From NCBI GenBank assembly GCA_033239525.1, contig BSYO01000028.1:13447597-13511596 (forward strand): 64,000 nt of DNA, read 5' to 3'. The notes under the pieces were generated by a model that saw nothing but the letters and a program-made list of their open reading frames with translations, was not told where the DNA came from and searched no databases. Both the position numbers and the translations under genes were made by a program. Positions 25,714 through 38,090 of the stretch are shown here, one piece after another; the first letter of the stretch is position 1, and each line of letters opens with the position of its first letter. Origin of the DNA: Nepenthes gracilis (lineage: Eukaryota > Streptophyta > Magnoliopsida > Caryophyllales > Nepenthaceae).

Positions 25714-28201
25714 TGAAAGGTCCCAATTTTCAAATTGTGTTGATCATGTTTAAATAAGATAATATAATTAAAATTAAAGTCATTAGATATGGATAAGTGT
25801 GGAGAAAGTTGGGTTTTGGGCCAGGTTTAGGCTGCACCTAAGGCGCATCCGAAGCGCACCAGTGGCGTGATTTGCTGTGGCCCTATGCCCAAGGTGTGCC
25901 CGACTGGCGCTCAAGCCCCAATTTTGGTATTTAAAGCTCATGCGCTCAACTTTTCTTCATTTTTGCAGAAAGGGGAAAGAGAGGAGAAAGAGTGAGCACG
26001 GTGGAGAAGAAAGAGAAGAGGAGATTGAGCCTCTTAGGTTCGTTTTTGGCGTGGAGTTAATTAAGAAACTTGTAGATCGGGTCGAGGTAAGTACATTCCT
26101 ATGGTTTTCTTGCTCTTATTGCTCATTTATTACAGTTCCTTTCAGGTATTTTTATTCAAATGTCAGTCTAAATTTAGGTTTTGAAGAATACATGTGTTAA
26201 ATATGCATATATGTCGATTTGTTTTTCGATTTTGAAATATATGTTTGAAAAACGTGTATATATGTCCATTTCTCTTTCAATTTTGAAGTTTATGTGAAGT
26301 ACTGTGTTAAATCGAAAACCCTAACCCCACGCATGCTTTGATTTCAAGTTATTATGATGTTTTATCACTTGTATTTCGTATATGACGTTTCACATGTCCG
26401 AGTAATTATGTTAAGTACTTTAAATGTTCGGATTTCTTTTCCAAAACGCCCCGTATAAGTATATAAACTGTTATTGTGAAAATTGCCCATTTTACATATT
26501 TTTGTAGAAATTCTTGATATTGTTTGGAACCCCGTATCCTAAATTTGAATTTAGTTTATGAAAATTTGGGGGATTTAATGTATTATGATTTGTATGTTAT
26601 TTTTCCGTATTTGTTTCGTATTTTATATCTATAAAAATGTCCAAAGTTTTTGTATTATTAGAATTTAAAAATTATGATTTATGGTCTATTTATGTCAATA
26701 CTGTAAATTTGTCAAATTATCTGTAAGGTTTACTGTTATTTGTTTACTTATTTATGATGAAAAGTCATCTATTTTATGAAGTTTATAATTGTATATTCAT
26801 ATGTTATTTGAGAAAATGCATCTGTTAAAGTCTAAGATTTAAATTTACATGAATATGAAAATATGTATATGTATAAGTTTACAAGAATGTGAAAATATGT
26901 ACATATATAAGTTCACAAGAATATGAAATATGTATCTGTATCAAGTAATTTGAAACTTTGTAACTTATTATCTATTATTGATATTTTCTCCTATAGTGAG
27001 AAAATTAAGGTAAAAGGACTATGTCAATTTGTGTGGAGTTTTCAAATGAATTATGAAAAGAAATCAAAAAATTAGACCAAGAATTTTATTTCAGAGGGTG
27101 ATATTCTCCTGCAAGCTTGGACTAAAAATTTTATTTAAAAGGGTAATATTTGCTAGTATACCTTAGGATATTACAGTCGTAGATCGAGAAATTTCCTGGG
27201 TTACGAGGAAACTTATGGTAGCAAGAAAGACTATGGTCTCATATATAGGGTTAAAGGTATACCACTCGCCACAGAGTATTAAATTGCGTGGGTACTACCT
27301 TAGAATGTGTGGAAGCATACATATTCTGTTTCTCATTTGGCTACTCCGTTATCTAGTAAGGCCTACTAACTTGAATCCCTAAATATGAATAAATTTTTGT
27401 ATGTTTTAAAAATTAAAGGAGTCAGATATAAACTATAGGAAGTTAAATGTGTTTCAAAAATATATTTGATCATATTTTATATTTATATATTTACATTATG
27501 ATCTTATTCCGTTTATTCGATTTATTTTAAGTATACTACATTTATCCTTATTTATATTTGTGTATTATTGAACATTTAACTAACTTTCTTACTATTTTTA
27601 CTAACTGTGACATGAGCAGGAGATGCAGGAGTTCTTTCCTGGCGGGCAAGATTGGAGATTTTGAAGATGTAAGTTTGTTGGTTCTGTTGTTTATATATTA
27701 TTATATTTTGGACAGGTTTAGGTCATTTTGTTTATTGTAAATTAGTTAGTTTGATTCCGGACATGATTTTTGATGTATTATGGATTTTTGGGTGATACTG
27801 TTAGCCTGTGTGGTATTTGTTTGTGTTATTCGGAGTTGCCGATTTTGTGTTTAATCAGGGATAGGATAGTTATCTTTGTGCCGGAATAATTTTTGGAAGT
27901 GAAACTGGACGTTTCACATTGTGTAGGTTGAAGGAAGTTTGTTAGAAATATATTTTTGCTTCTACAATATTGTTGGATATGCATGTATATGTTGGATTGA
28001 TATTTTTGCAGGCATCTTTCTTTACTAAAGGTCCGACGTTGTATTTTTTTTTGTTGGTGTCGGATCTACCGATGGGTTGGTATATTTTTTTGGTCCTGTG
28101 CATACTTGGTTTGTATGCATAGTTGATTATTATTGTGATTTGTATTTAAATTTTGACGGACATTATATATAGGTGGTATTTAGTTTATCTAGTCCATTAC
28201 A
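25714..28201 (+). mobile_element. Element C 3' LTR
   Basis: It starts TGAAAGGTCCC after a clear polypurine tract and ends CCATTACA directly before the CTGTG target duplication. It is aligned along its whole length with the 5' LTR and is about 100 bp longer because of small duplications, for example near 26,870-26,940 where GTATAAGTTTACAAGAAT-like units repeat. Confidence 0.9.
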
Positions 28202-29600
28202 CTGTGCAGAGTGGCAGGTCCAGTAGACACTATCGTGGTTCTCACGATAGGGGCTCGACATGCTCGGCCCATGACCCATCGTGCTAGCCACAAGCATCCC
28301 CCGTGGTGACGACCCCTCATCTAGTAGCTATGTTGATGGACAACTGACTCCAAAGCATACAAGTGCTCGTGTCCGGATGAGTGCCCTCTTTCAGACAGTA
28401 TGCATCCACCCGAAGGTCCTATGCCTGGGTTGCCTGAGGTCATACCGGCCTACAATGGAGCCCAATCCGTTGGCAAAAAGATTGCCTCAGCATCGTAGTA
28501 AAGCGTTGCCGACAAGCCCTAATTCGAAGACCAAATCTTTTAGAGCATAGAAGCCATAGGCCAAAGTACTGACGGAAGCGTCTCGGTGACCCTCCGAAAT
28601 GGTGTGCACAAGTCGTCCACCTAGGACGGTTAGCCGGTATGAAAGGGATAGCATGCCCTCCACCGCAAGCACCGACGATGATTCCATGCCGAATCTAGGT
28701 AAATCTTGTATACACCATGCGGAATACTTGAATCATGCTTCAACAAATAAAATAGTCATTTTATTTATTTATACGAGTGCTTGCATATCATATCATAGTA
28801 TCATATGACCTAAACTGCTCCTAAGTTGGGTGAACTTTCGTTTACTTGTAACTTGACCTCCAAACGGTCAAGGAACCTTGGTCCTATACCGAGTGGCCCA
28901 TGAGCGGTCAGATATGAACCTCGATCTCATCTCCGAGTGGCACAAGTGCGATTGAATACAGTGGCCCGAGGAGCTTGCTGACCAAGAGTCATACCTCTCC
29001 ATTAATTGGCCATTAAAACCTTATGGGGCTTTTATACCATACGTGCAGCAACCTCCTCCCGAATGAGAGAGAACCATCAGTAGAGGATGGTCCGCGAATT
29101 AGGATAAGACGTGGGTGAGTTGCGACATCCTCTGATAGGACTGAGCACCAATATGGCAACGTGTGTGTGATGGTCTAGACTTTGCTAGAATCGGGTGGTT
29201 GTGGCCATGAAACCCGACCAAACCTTGTGAGGCTTACCCACACCCGTACCACGACGTTCACTTGCAAGACAGAGTACAAGCAAATAAACGCGCCCGGTAA
29301 GCTCGGCAGTGATAGCTTTAAGGCTTAGTTGGCAACCACATTTTCTCAGCACTACAGTCTCCTCCTATCAGGGGCAGGCACTACAGGCCAGATGTATTCG
29401 GTCAAGCCCGACGATGACAGCACCCATGTTCGGCCAGCAAGTAGGTTCGCTTTGTGCCGCAATCTCCTCTCCACAGGAGCAAGCATAGACTGGGCACTAT
29501 GGTGCCTCAGCAATGGTGATGATGACACTAAACAGGCGAGCAAGAATGATCCAAATGGTCTATTTAATCCATCAGGATACACATCTTAAGGCATATGACG
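28202..29600 (+). other. Element D: region after C, gag-like piece then post-pol spacer
   Basis: After the target duplication, 28,207-28,700 is broken, relatively GC-rich sequence with some likeness to the D gag region. From about 28,740 it matches the spacer of element F (ACCGAGTGGCCC-type short repeats at 28,850-28,940). No RT, RNase H or integrase can be found between the gag region and this spacer, so D lacks pol. Confidence 0.5.
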
Positions 29601-29659
29601 ACCACGAAAGATACAATATCTCTGCCTATGGCCTACCTATATGACTATCCTATGGCTGA

Positions 29660-30263
29660 AGGCTCTCCTCAAGAATGTGGCATTGGCCGTCTACCTTCTC
29701 TAACCGAGAAGCCAATTTGGCTCGAGCAACGAAAAGCTCCAGTGTTCCTCTAGTCAAGGAAGCCAAGAGGAAAGTCTGGAGGCACCATGGAAGCTGTCCG
29801 CCTAGAAACGCAAGTGCCTTCCTGAAATCATTTGCCCAACATTTGGGGCCACCTCCTCGGGGTGGAGCCTAGCCCTCAACTCTCTCTCCAACCGAGCGCG
29901 CATGCCCATCAAGTCATTGAGCAGCTGCCAACTCTCCCAGAGCTGGTCCTTGAGAGACATGATTCGATCTAGGGCCCAAGTATTGGCCTTTGAGGGCACA
30001 TGCAATCTCGCCTCGTACTCAGACAGATCTCGGTCGAGATCTTTAGCCCACTCCTGGCTATGCAATGCCTCATTGATGGAAGCATTGACCTGACGTCCAG
30101 CACCCTCAACGACCCGTCTAGTGTGCACATGTTGCAAGCAAGCATTCTCAGCCCTCTGCCAACACAAAGCCTCCTCCACCCGTGTGGAGCACCTCCCGCT
30201 AGCAACTAATACGCCCAAGTGCCTTGGTTCGGCAGTGCGCCTCAGATAATGATGCCTAGACAT
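29660..30263 (-). pseudogene. Element D antisense ORF, coiled-coil C-terminal part
   Basis: A 153-codon frame on the minus strand (29,802-30,263) is rich in Ala, Glu, Leu and Arg with heptad-like spacing, for example CWQRAENACLQHV and DRIMSLKDQLWESWQLL. It corresponds to the coiled-coil end of the antisense protein of element G (40,100-40,300). The tail near 29,660-29,720 matches the end of the element F antisense ORF. The N-terminal PF04195-like domain is not seen here. Confidence 0.55.
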
Positions 30264-31089
30264 GTTATCCTCCGAGACATTACAGACCGACAGTGTATGG
30301 CTTTGGAATACTCAAAGCTTTTGGCCTGGCTGATGCCATAACCAAGCGCTCGGGGCCACCGACCAAGGGACAAGTAGCCAGAAGATCAAGTCACTAGTCA
30401 ACTAGACTGCCAGATTGTTAAGACATCAAGCAGCAGGCCATAGTCTAATATGGGTCGCAAGTGGAATAGTCGTCCACCCTGACGCGAAGGGGAAGAAGCA
30501 ACTTTCTCTCCTCCTTGGGCCAAGCCACCACTCCACTTAACCGACCCGATGAGGACTATGTGATGCCAACCATAAAGAAATGGTGACGCTCAGAGGGTCA
30601 CTCCCAATCATGCCAAGTAGAGTATCAAATCATTACCCTCCTACACAGAAAAGTTGCAGAGCACCTGAAAAGGAGCGCTTGAGCCAGAAGCTGCAGAAGA
30701 TGTCCTATCATTAGACATGTTGGGAGTCGACGAAGCTCAACCTCTCGGCATGGGGGCTAGCGATGGGTCCTGTAACCTCATGGGTGGGGTGGTGATTCAG
30801 CCCATCAGTCCGCCGAGGAAGCAAAAGCTCAACCTGACTCCTCAAAGCCCAAGTAGCGCGACCTTGGGTTTCACAAAAGGCTATGGGCCAGAGTGGAAAG
30901 GAACCGAACGAGCCCACAACGTAGCCCAGCAAATCCTCTTAAGATATCCTATCTAAGATTGCACATCATTTAGGCTGGTAGGAGCGATTTTGCTAACCAT
31001 ACCATAAAAGAAATTGCTACAGTAGGCTTTCACAAACTCCGTACGGCTCAGAGAAATTTGCAACCACCGCCAATCAGCCAATGTTTTAT
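30264..31089. other. Element D region between antisense ORF and minisatellite
   Basis: No credible coding sequence. From 30,631 onward it matches unit II (51,647-52,106), including the short open frames at about 30,711-30,956, which are conserved in position but have no recognisable domain. Confidence 0.5.
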
Positions 31090-33392
31090 GAGTGCGTCTC
31101 TATAAGCCGCGTACTAGTTGGGCGCACCCTCGGAGTATAGTCCTCCATCTCGTAAGTTGCCCCCTAGTTAGGTGCATCCCGAAGTTCAGTCCTCCACCTC
31201 ATAAGCTCCTCCTAGTCGGGCTTACCCTCGTAGTTCAGTCCTCCACCTCATAAGCTGCCCCTGGTCAGGCGCATCTTTAGAGTTCAATCATTCATTTCAT
31301 AATCCGCCCCCTTGTTGGGCATACCCCAGAGTTCAATCCTTCATCTCAGAAGCCGCTGCCTTGCCAAGTGCACCCTTAAAGTTCAATTCTCCATCGCATA
31401 AGTCGTCCCCAGGTCGGGCATGCCCTCGGAACTCAATCCTTTATTTCGTAAGCTACCTATGGTCGAACGTGCCCTCAAAACTCAGTCCTCCACCTCGTAA
31501 GCTACCTGTAGCTAGGCGCACTTATAAACTCAATCCTCCATCTCATAAGATGCCCCGTGGTCAGGTGCACTCTTAGAGCTCAATCCTCCATCTCATAAGC
31601 TGCCCTCTGGTTGGCCGTACCCCCAGAGCTCAATCCTTCATTTCGTAAGCCACCCCTGGTCGGGCGCACCTTGAAGCTCAGTTCTCCATCTCGTAAGCTA
31701 CCCCCTAGTTGGCTGACGTCTGAGCTTAGTTCTCCACCTCACAAGTTGCCCCCTAATGGGGCGCACCCTCGGAACTCAATCCTCCACCTCATAAGTCGTC
31801 CCCTAGCCTGGCATACCTTCGAGCTTAGTCCTCCACCTCATAAGCTGCCCCTTAGTCGGGTGCACTTTCAGAGCTCAGTCCTTCACCTCATAAGCCGCCT
31901 CCAAACCGAGTGCACCCTCAGAGCTCAGTGCTCCACTTCATTAGTCGTCCCCTGGTCGGATGCGCCCTCGGAGCTCAATCATTAATCTTATTAGCAACCC
32001 TTAGTCGAGTGTACCCTCAGAGTCTAATCCTCCATCTCATAAGCCGCCCTTAGTCGGACGCACCTTTAGAGCTCAAACCTTCGCCTCATAATCCACCTAT
32101 GGTTAGGCGCACTATTGGAGCCCAATCCTATATCTCATAAGCCACCCCCTAGCCAGATGTAACCCAGAGTGCAATCCTCCACCTAATAAGCCGCTCTCTT
32201 GTCAAGCGCACCCTTGGCGCTTAGTCCTCCATTTTATAAGCCACTCCTTGGTTGGGTGCATCCTCGAAACTTAGTCATCTATCTCATAAGTCGAACGCTT
32301 GTTAGGCGTACCCTCAGAGCTCAATCCTTCACCTCGTAAGCTGCCTCCTGGTTGAGCGTACCATCGGAGCTTAGTCCTTCATCTCGTAAACTGCCCTTGG
32401 TCTGGCGTATTCTTAGAGCTCAGTCCTCCATCTCGTAAGCTGTCCCTAGTTGGGCGCACCCTCAAAACTCAGTCCTTTACCTCGTAACCGCCCCTGGTCA
32501 AGTGCACCCTTGAGTCCTCCATCTCGTAAGCTCCTTAATTGGGCACACCCCGGAGCTTACTCTTCCATCTCATAAGCCGCCCCTTGATCAGGCGTACCCC
32601 GAAACTCTGTCCTCCATCTTGTTATCTGCCCCTGATTGGGTGCACCTTCTGAATTCAATTCTCCATCTCATAAGTCATCCGCTAGTTGGGTGCATTTCGA
32701 GCTCAGTCCTTCACCACATAAGCCGCCCTTTGGTCGGGCCCACCATCGTAGTTCAATCCTCCACCTCATTAGCCGCCCCCTAATCGGGTGCACGTTTGGA
32801 GCTCAATTCTTTATTTTGTAAGCCGCCCCCTGGTCGAGTGCACTCTAAAGCTCAATCCTCCACCTCAAAAGCTTCTGCCTTGTCGGGTGCACCCTTGAAA
32901 CTCAATGCTCCACCTCATAAGTCGTCCCATGGCCAGGCACTCCCTCAAAGCTCAATCCTTCGTCTCGTAAGCCTCTTCTGGTCGAGCGCACCATCGGAAC
33001 TCAATCTCCACCTCACAAGCTACCTCTGGCAAGGCGCACCTCAAAACTTAATTCCCTTCCTCAGAAGTTGCCCCCTGGTCAGGCATACCCTTGGAGCTCA
33101 ATTTTCCACCTCATAAGCAGCCCCCTAGTCGGGTATACCATCGGAGTTCAATCTTCCATCTTATAAGCCGCCCCTAATTAGGCACACATTGGAGCTCAGT
33201 CCTCAATCTTATAAGTCACCCTTGGTTGGGCTCACCTCTGAGCCCAGTCCTCCACCTTACAAGCCGCTCCCTAATTAGGCACACCCTCGGAGTTCAGCCC
33301 TACACCTCATAAGTCCCCCTAGCCTGATGTACCTTTAAAGTCAGTCCTCCATCTCATAAGCTGCCTATTAGTGGGGTGCACCCTCAAAGTTT
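31090..33392 (+). repeat. ~50-bp minisatellite, left part (unit I, element D)
   Basis: Degenerate tandem units of about 50 bp: CATAAGCCGCCCC, then TGGTCGGGCGCACCCTCG, then GAGCTCAGTCCTCCACCT. About 46 copies. It lies between the antisense ORF and the LTR end of element D. Open frames through it are by-products of the repeat. It is interrupted by the solo LTR of family B and resumes at 35,599. Confidence 0.95.
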
Positions 33393-35598
33393 TGTCATGA
33401 CCCAGGAACACAATATTCGCAGGTCAAAATAAAATCAATAATATATATTCTATTAACCATAATAACCCGACCCGGGCGTGGCAATCCGAACACATACAGG
33501 ACCCAACATGATAAACCCCGCACAAGATCTCATCAGATATAAATCCGGATAAACACAATATACGACTTGCTATCCAAATGTCGCAAGGGAGGTACTCAGC
33601 ATTACAATAACTCATTAACATAATGCGATAACTCCAAACATATTCTATACACGGATCAAGGCCTTCATCCGGCCAAAGACAAAACCATAATATATCCTCG
33701 AGATTAGAAGTACAACTAATATGAACATCTCGACTCACCGATAGAGATCTGCCGCCTCAGACAACGTCCATGCTCTACAAGCATATCCAAGCCACTGGTC
33801 TGAAGGGATAAAAGATGAAAACGTGAGCCTAGAACTCAGAAAGTATCAACAATCATATAAAACGATATACATAAATCAGAAGTAAGGATATCACATAACA
33901 ATCACGTAAAACAAAACACAATATCTGTGAAATCCCTGAAAACCGAGGAGATGTTTTGTACTAAATCGTCGTCCGTATTAACTCGTCCCTCTGGGACAAA
34001 ATCATATAAATCACGATCCGGTAAAATCTCGTAGACGATATTATATCATATGATCCGAGGTCACATTACATAATCGTGACTGTCACCACATCCGTGTAGG
34101 ACACATACTGTCGTCCGGATCTAAAACTCATAATGCAGAAATCAAGAGAAGACCGTCAGAACTAAAACACAAATCAAAACACATTCTGGGTTTATCGCAT
34201 CAGTACGTACGAGACATTCCTATTGCCCATCCGTGGGCCAAACCACGTATCTCAAATCGTCGTCCATGCAACACATGCAGAAATACAAAGCATGCACGAA
34301 ATCGGAGAACCAAAGATCAATAATACCAACTTGAGGAAGGGTTACCCTCCTCCAATAACCACGGCTATATCGGTTGCGATTTATGCCAGTAGCTCAAGAC
34401 TCGGCTACGGTTTAAGCCAGTAGCTCAAGGCCATCCATGTACTCTATCTCCCATAGATTAGGAACTTGCTCACTATGTTTTACTACCCGCGGCTTTGGGT
34501 GCAACCTCAAGTTTTAGTTATATATTAGGACGTACGAATATATTAGTTTTCCGTCAATTCCTTACCATGGCTCTTAATTAAATACACAGTGGGGCAGGTC
34601 AGCTACTAAAAGTCTCAACCTTCCTTCCGACGGAAGTAGCCTATCATATACGTCCCCGTCGGGACTAAGCCTCCCCGTTGGGAGCGGCGCCACAAATAAC
34701 CAATGCCTCGGATCACAAATCGACCCCTAGGGTCTCGGACCGCCATAGTCTAGTAGTGATCCCACCCCCGGCAGCATGCATGATATACATGCATGTACAC
34801 AATTGATAAATCAGAAATTAAATCAGAAATTAAACACTCTGCAGAATACATGCATGTTAGTAGAATCTCTCATAGTAGTCAAAATATATCAGAAATTAAA
34901 TCAGACCAAGAATAGGGCTAGAGGATACTTGCCTTAATATTATACTCTGCAGATCTGAAGAAATAATGTCCCGAAGCACTCCAATCGAGCCTTTCTCTCT
35001 CCTCTGCCGCGCACCCCGCGCGCACAGCCGCCCTCTCTCCTCTACGCACAGCCACCACGCCGCAGCCTCCACTCACCACCGCGACCACTGATGTCGCCGC
35101 TACCACCTTGAACGGCCGCCATTGAATCTTCCGGCACCGATTTCCTCACCCAGCGCCGCCGCCTCAATCCACAACTGCCGCGGTCTCACCCACGACAATC
35201 GCAACCTCCCCACAACCACCACACGCCACCGATTCTCCACCGATCTCCTGCGTCGCCGCCGCCGCTTCCTCCTTTCTCCTCCTTCTTCGCGCCGCACGAA
35301 CCCTAGCCCCTTTTTTCCCCCTCTCTCTCCTCTTCTCCCTCTCTCCCCGACTCCCTCCTCTTTTCTTTTTCTTTCTTTTACTTTTTTTCTTATTATTATT
35401 ATTATTATTATATATAATCTTTAATTTTAAATTTCAAATCGGATTCCGAACAACAGCATAGGCGCGCCTCGGGCGCTGCTCCAAAATCCTGATCATTCCT
35501 CAAAATTTTAAAATATTTTAATTTACTTTCACCACTTTTAAAATACCCAAAATCAGAATTAATATTAAAATAATCTAATCGGGATCCGAAATATTACA
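33393..35598 (-). mobile_element. Solo LTR of family B
   Basis: Reading on the minus strand it starts TGTAATATTTCGGATCCC and ends GGGTCATGACA, matching LTR-B of 15,750-18,210 along its length, including the GC-rich block and a short TTA run. No interior sequence flanks it. The paralogous array in unit II is uninterrupted at this point (near 54,397, AGAGCTTAGTCC). Flanks read AGTTT on the left and AGCTT (overlapping the last base) on the right, an imperfect target duplication of AGCTT in the empty site. Confidence 0.85.
35390..35411. repeat. (TTA)n microsatellite in solo LTR-B
   Basis: 7-8 TTA units; the reverse-strand counterpart of the longer TAA tract in the LTR at 15,948-16,006. Confidence 0.9.
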
Positions 35599-36475
35599 GC
35601 TTAGTGCTGCGCCTCATAGGCTACCACCTATCGGGTGCACTCTCAAAGCTCAATGCTCCACTTCATAAGCCGTCCCTTGGTCAGATGTACCATTGGAGCT
35701 TAGTCATTTATCTTATAAGTAACCCCTAAGGCATGCTCTCGGAGCCTAATCCTCTATCTCATAAGCCGCCCTTGGTCGGGCATACCTTTTGAACTCAGTC
35801 CTCTACCTCATATGCCACCTCTGGTTAGGTGCACTCTCGAAATCTAATCCTCCATCTCATAAGCTGGCCCCTGGCCGAACATACCTCGAAGTGCAATCCT
35901 CCACCTAATAAGCTGCTCTCTAGTTGGGCGCACCCTTAGCACTCGGTCATCCATCTCATAAGCCAGTCCCTAGTTGGGTGCATTTTTAGAACTCAATCCT
36001 CTATCTCATAAGCTGCAACGCTTGTTGGGTATACCCTCGGAGCCCAGTCATCCACCTTGTAAGCCACTTCCTGGTCGGGTGAACTATTGGAGCTCAGTCC
36101 TCCATCTCGTTAGCCATCCCCTGGTTGGGCGCATCCTCAAAGTTCAGTCCTCCACCTCGTAAGCCACCCCTAGTCAGGCGCACGCTCAAAGTTCAGTCAT
36201 CTATCTCGTAAGCCGCCCATGGTTGGGCGTACCCTCAAAATTCAGTCTTCCATCTCATAAGCCCCTGATCGGTGCACCCCGAGCTTAATCCTCTACCTCA
36301 TAAGCCGCCCCTAAATCGGGCGTACCCCTGAGCTAAGTCCTCCATCTCGTAAGTCGGCCCTTGACTAGGCGCACCCTCAAAATTTAGTTCTCTATCTCAT
36401 AAGTCACCCCCGGTCAGGCGTACTCTTGGAGTTCGGTCATCCATCTCGTAAGCTAGCCCCTAGTTGAGTGCATCT
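35599..36475 (+). repeat. ~50-bp minisatellite, right part (unit I, element D)
   Basis: Continuation of the array after the solo LTR, about 17 more units of the same ~50-bp repeat, ending GTTGAGTGCATCTCACACTC. In unit II the same terminal unit sits at 55,190-55,216. Confidence 0.95.
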
Positions 36476-36494
36476 CACACTCATTGCCATGATA

Positions 36495-36741
36495 CATGCA
36501 TCCAAGCATATTTTCTTTCTCCTCTTATCTTTCTCTCAACGCAAAAAGATTACTAATTTGAGTATCGAAGAACAAATCGGAGAGTGAGCCCCATTAATTA
36601 TTTAATCTCTTATTTATTAATTGTATTGTATAAGATTCAAGTTTAATGTAATGGGGACTGGGACTGGCTCCAATTCAACCAAACGTAGAAGATTGAAAAA
36701 TTTTGTAACCTATTCAATAATTTAAATTTATAAACACATTA
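36495..36741 (+). mobile_element. Element D 3' LTR end (unit I)
   Basis: Matches the 5' LTR end at 18,338-18,583, finishing AACACATTA where the 5' copy has TACGTATCA. Whether the minisatellite lies inside this LTR or just upstream of it cannot be decided, because the LTR start is not recognisable. Confidence 0.65.
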
Positions 36742-37171
36742 ATTATAAAATAATATAATTTTATTATTTTGAAAGAAAATCGACTACGTCAATCTCACAC
36801 ACTGACGTTGATTGATTGTTTATGGAGGCGATGGTCCCTTTCGTCACTTCTGTAATCTTAAACCAACTTATGTGTTACGTATCCAATTGACAATGCTAAT
36901 CATTCCGTTATTGTTTTAGATTTTATTTTGTCAATTTTTTTAATAATTTGAATTATTTTAGCTTTATATTACATTAAAAAAAAACCGTTTCTTTATAATT
37001 ACATAATGTTAATGTTACATGTTTAGACTTAACTGTACTTCTTAAAACTTTTATCAACTGTTTCTACGTAAATATTTTTTATTGGGTGATTTCATCATTT
37101 GTGTGAGGTTGTCTTTATTTTTCAATCTACTTCTTCTTATATAATATAAAATGATATATTGTATATAATTT
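36742..37171. other. Block boundary region and GRP-2 3' flank, left part
   Basis: Non-coding AT-rich sequence, shared with 55,480-55,905 (unit III side). From 36,932 onward it equals the window start (position 1), so the junction of units I and II lies at or before here. Confidence 0.65.
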
Positions 37172-37176
37172 ATTTT

Positions 37177-38076
37177 TGTTGCGTTCAGGTTCCACGGGGA
37201 CCGAGAGATGCAGAGGTGCATCCATTCCAATCCGTGGTTCCCAGGCAACGCAAGTATTTGAGGTGTTGGACGTTAGAGGAAGATAGAGACCGGATTTTTT
37301 ACGTGGAAAACCTCCTCTTGAATGGGGAGGAAAAACCACGAGGCGCAGGGCCTGGTAAGTACTTCACTATATGGGTTGAAGTCTTTACAGATTACAATTG
37401 TGAGGGTTAATCCATTCCTCGTCTCTTGTATCTATTTTCTCTCTTGGAAAACTATGCTCACTGGGAGCCGTTCACTCTTCTTTGTGGAGTCATCTTGGGA
37501 GAGAGTGTCCGGTAGAGGGCTCTGTCTCTCTTTTTCGTGTGTTCCTCCTTTTTTCTCCTCTCCCTCTTGAGAGGGGCTTTGCTGAGTATTTATAGTGGAA
37601 AATGGGTAGTTAGGGAATAGACACGTGGCGTCCATCCGGTGGTTGAGGAGCTGGTCCACCGACTCCCTTTAATGCTGCTGACGTTGCGTGGAGTGGCATG
37701 CGGACGGCGCCGCTGCAGCATTTGAGTGTGTCAGGCGTACAGGATCTGAATGACAGTCTTGATTTGACTAGGCATGCCCTATTGAAACGGCAACTGGCAG
37801 TAGTTGCAGGTTGTTGGGAACCGTCGAAGCTACCTAGCTGGCATTCCCGGTTTTGGATGAGCGGTCCTCGTACCCAAGTGGGGCGCCTTGTGTGCTCGTG
37901 GACCTCCAGAAGGCGGCCATCTTTGGAGGATCTTCTCTCAAAGTCCGAGAGCTTATTCCCGACCGCCTGGGCAATTCTGATACTCGGCCGGGCTTCCAGA
38001 ATTCTTGGTCCTTGGGCTCCTTACTTGGGGCCTCTCTTCGGCCGTGTTTTATGGGCCCTTACATTGGGGCCCAACA
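37177..38076 (-). mobile_element. Element G 3' LTR
   Basis: In element orientation this is the downstream LTR. A TATAAATA box (37,587-37,594, minus) sits in the same place as in the other LTR (42,489-42,496). Confidence 0.92.
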
Positions 38077-38090
38077 TAGCCCCCCATGCC
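38077..38090 (-). other. Polypurine tract of element G
   Basis: GGCATGGGGGGCTA on the minus strand lies directly before the 3' LTR (TGTTGGGCCC). A G-run next to the LTR is the usual plus-strand primer in this lineage. Confidence 0.75.

Larger units (their letters stand above)
19841..28201 (+). mobile_element. Element C: complete-ended Ty3/gypsy retrotransposon, 8.36 kb, inside element D
   Basis: Two LTRs (19,841-22,224 and 25,714-28,201) bracket a 3.5-kb interior. CTGTG immediately precedes (19,836-19,840) and follows (28,202-28,206) the element: a perfect 5-bp target duplication. A purine tract (AGGGGGGAAGAAT) lies directly before the 3' LTR and a decayed primer site after the 5' LTR. The interior has gag, protease, RT and integrase fragments but is too short and too broken for activity. 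Confidence 0.9.

Noticed and set aside
31361..33116. Several plus-strand frames of 60-124 codons with repeated SPSHK-type motifs
   Set aside because: They are translations of the ~50-bp minisatellite in whichever frame lacks stops. The unit length is not a multiple of three and frames break regularly.
31090..36475. Regular ~50-bp spacing that could be mistaken for a CRISPR array
   Set aside because: There is no repeat/spacer alternation: the whole unit repeats. The context is a plant retrotransposon.
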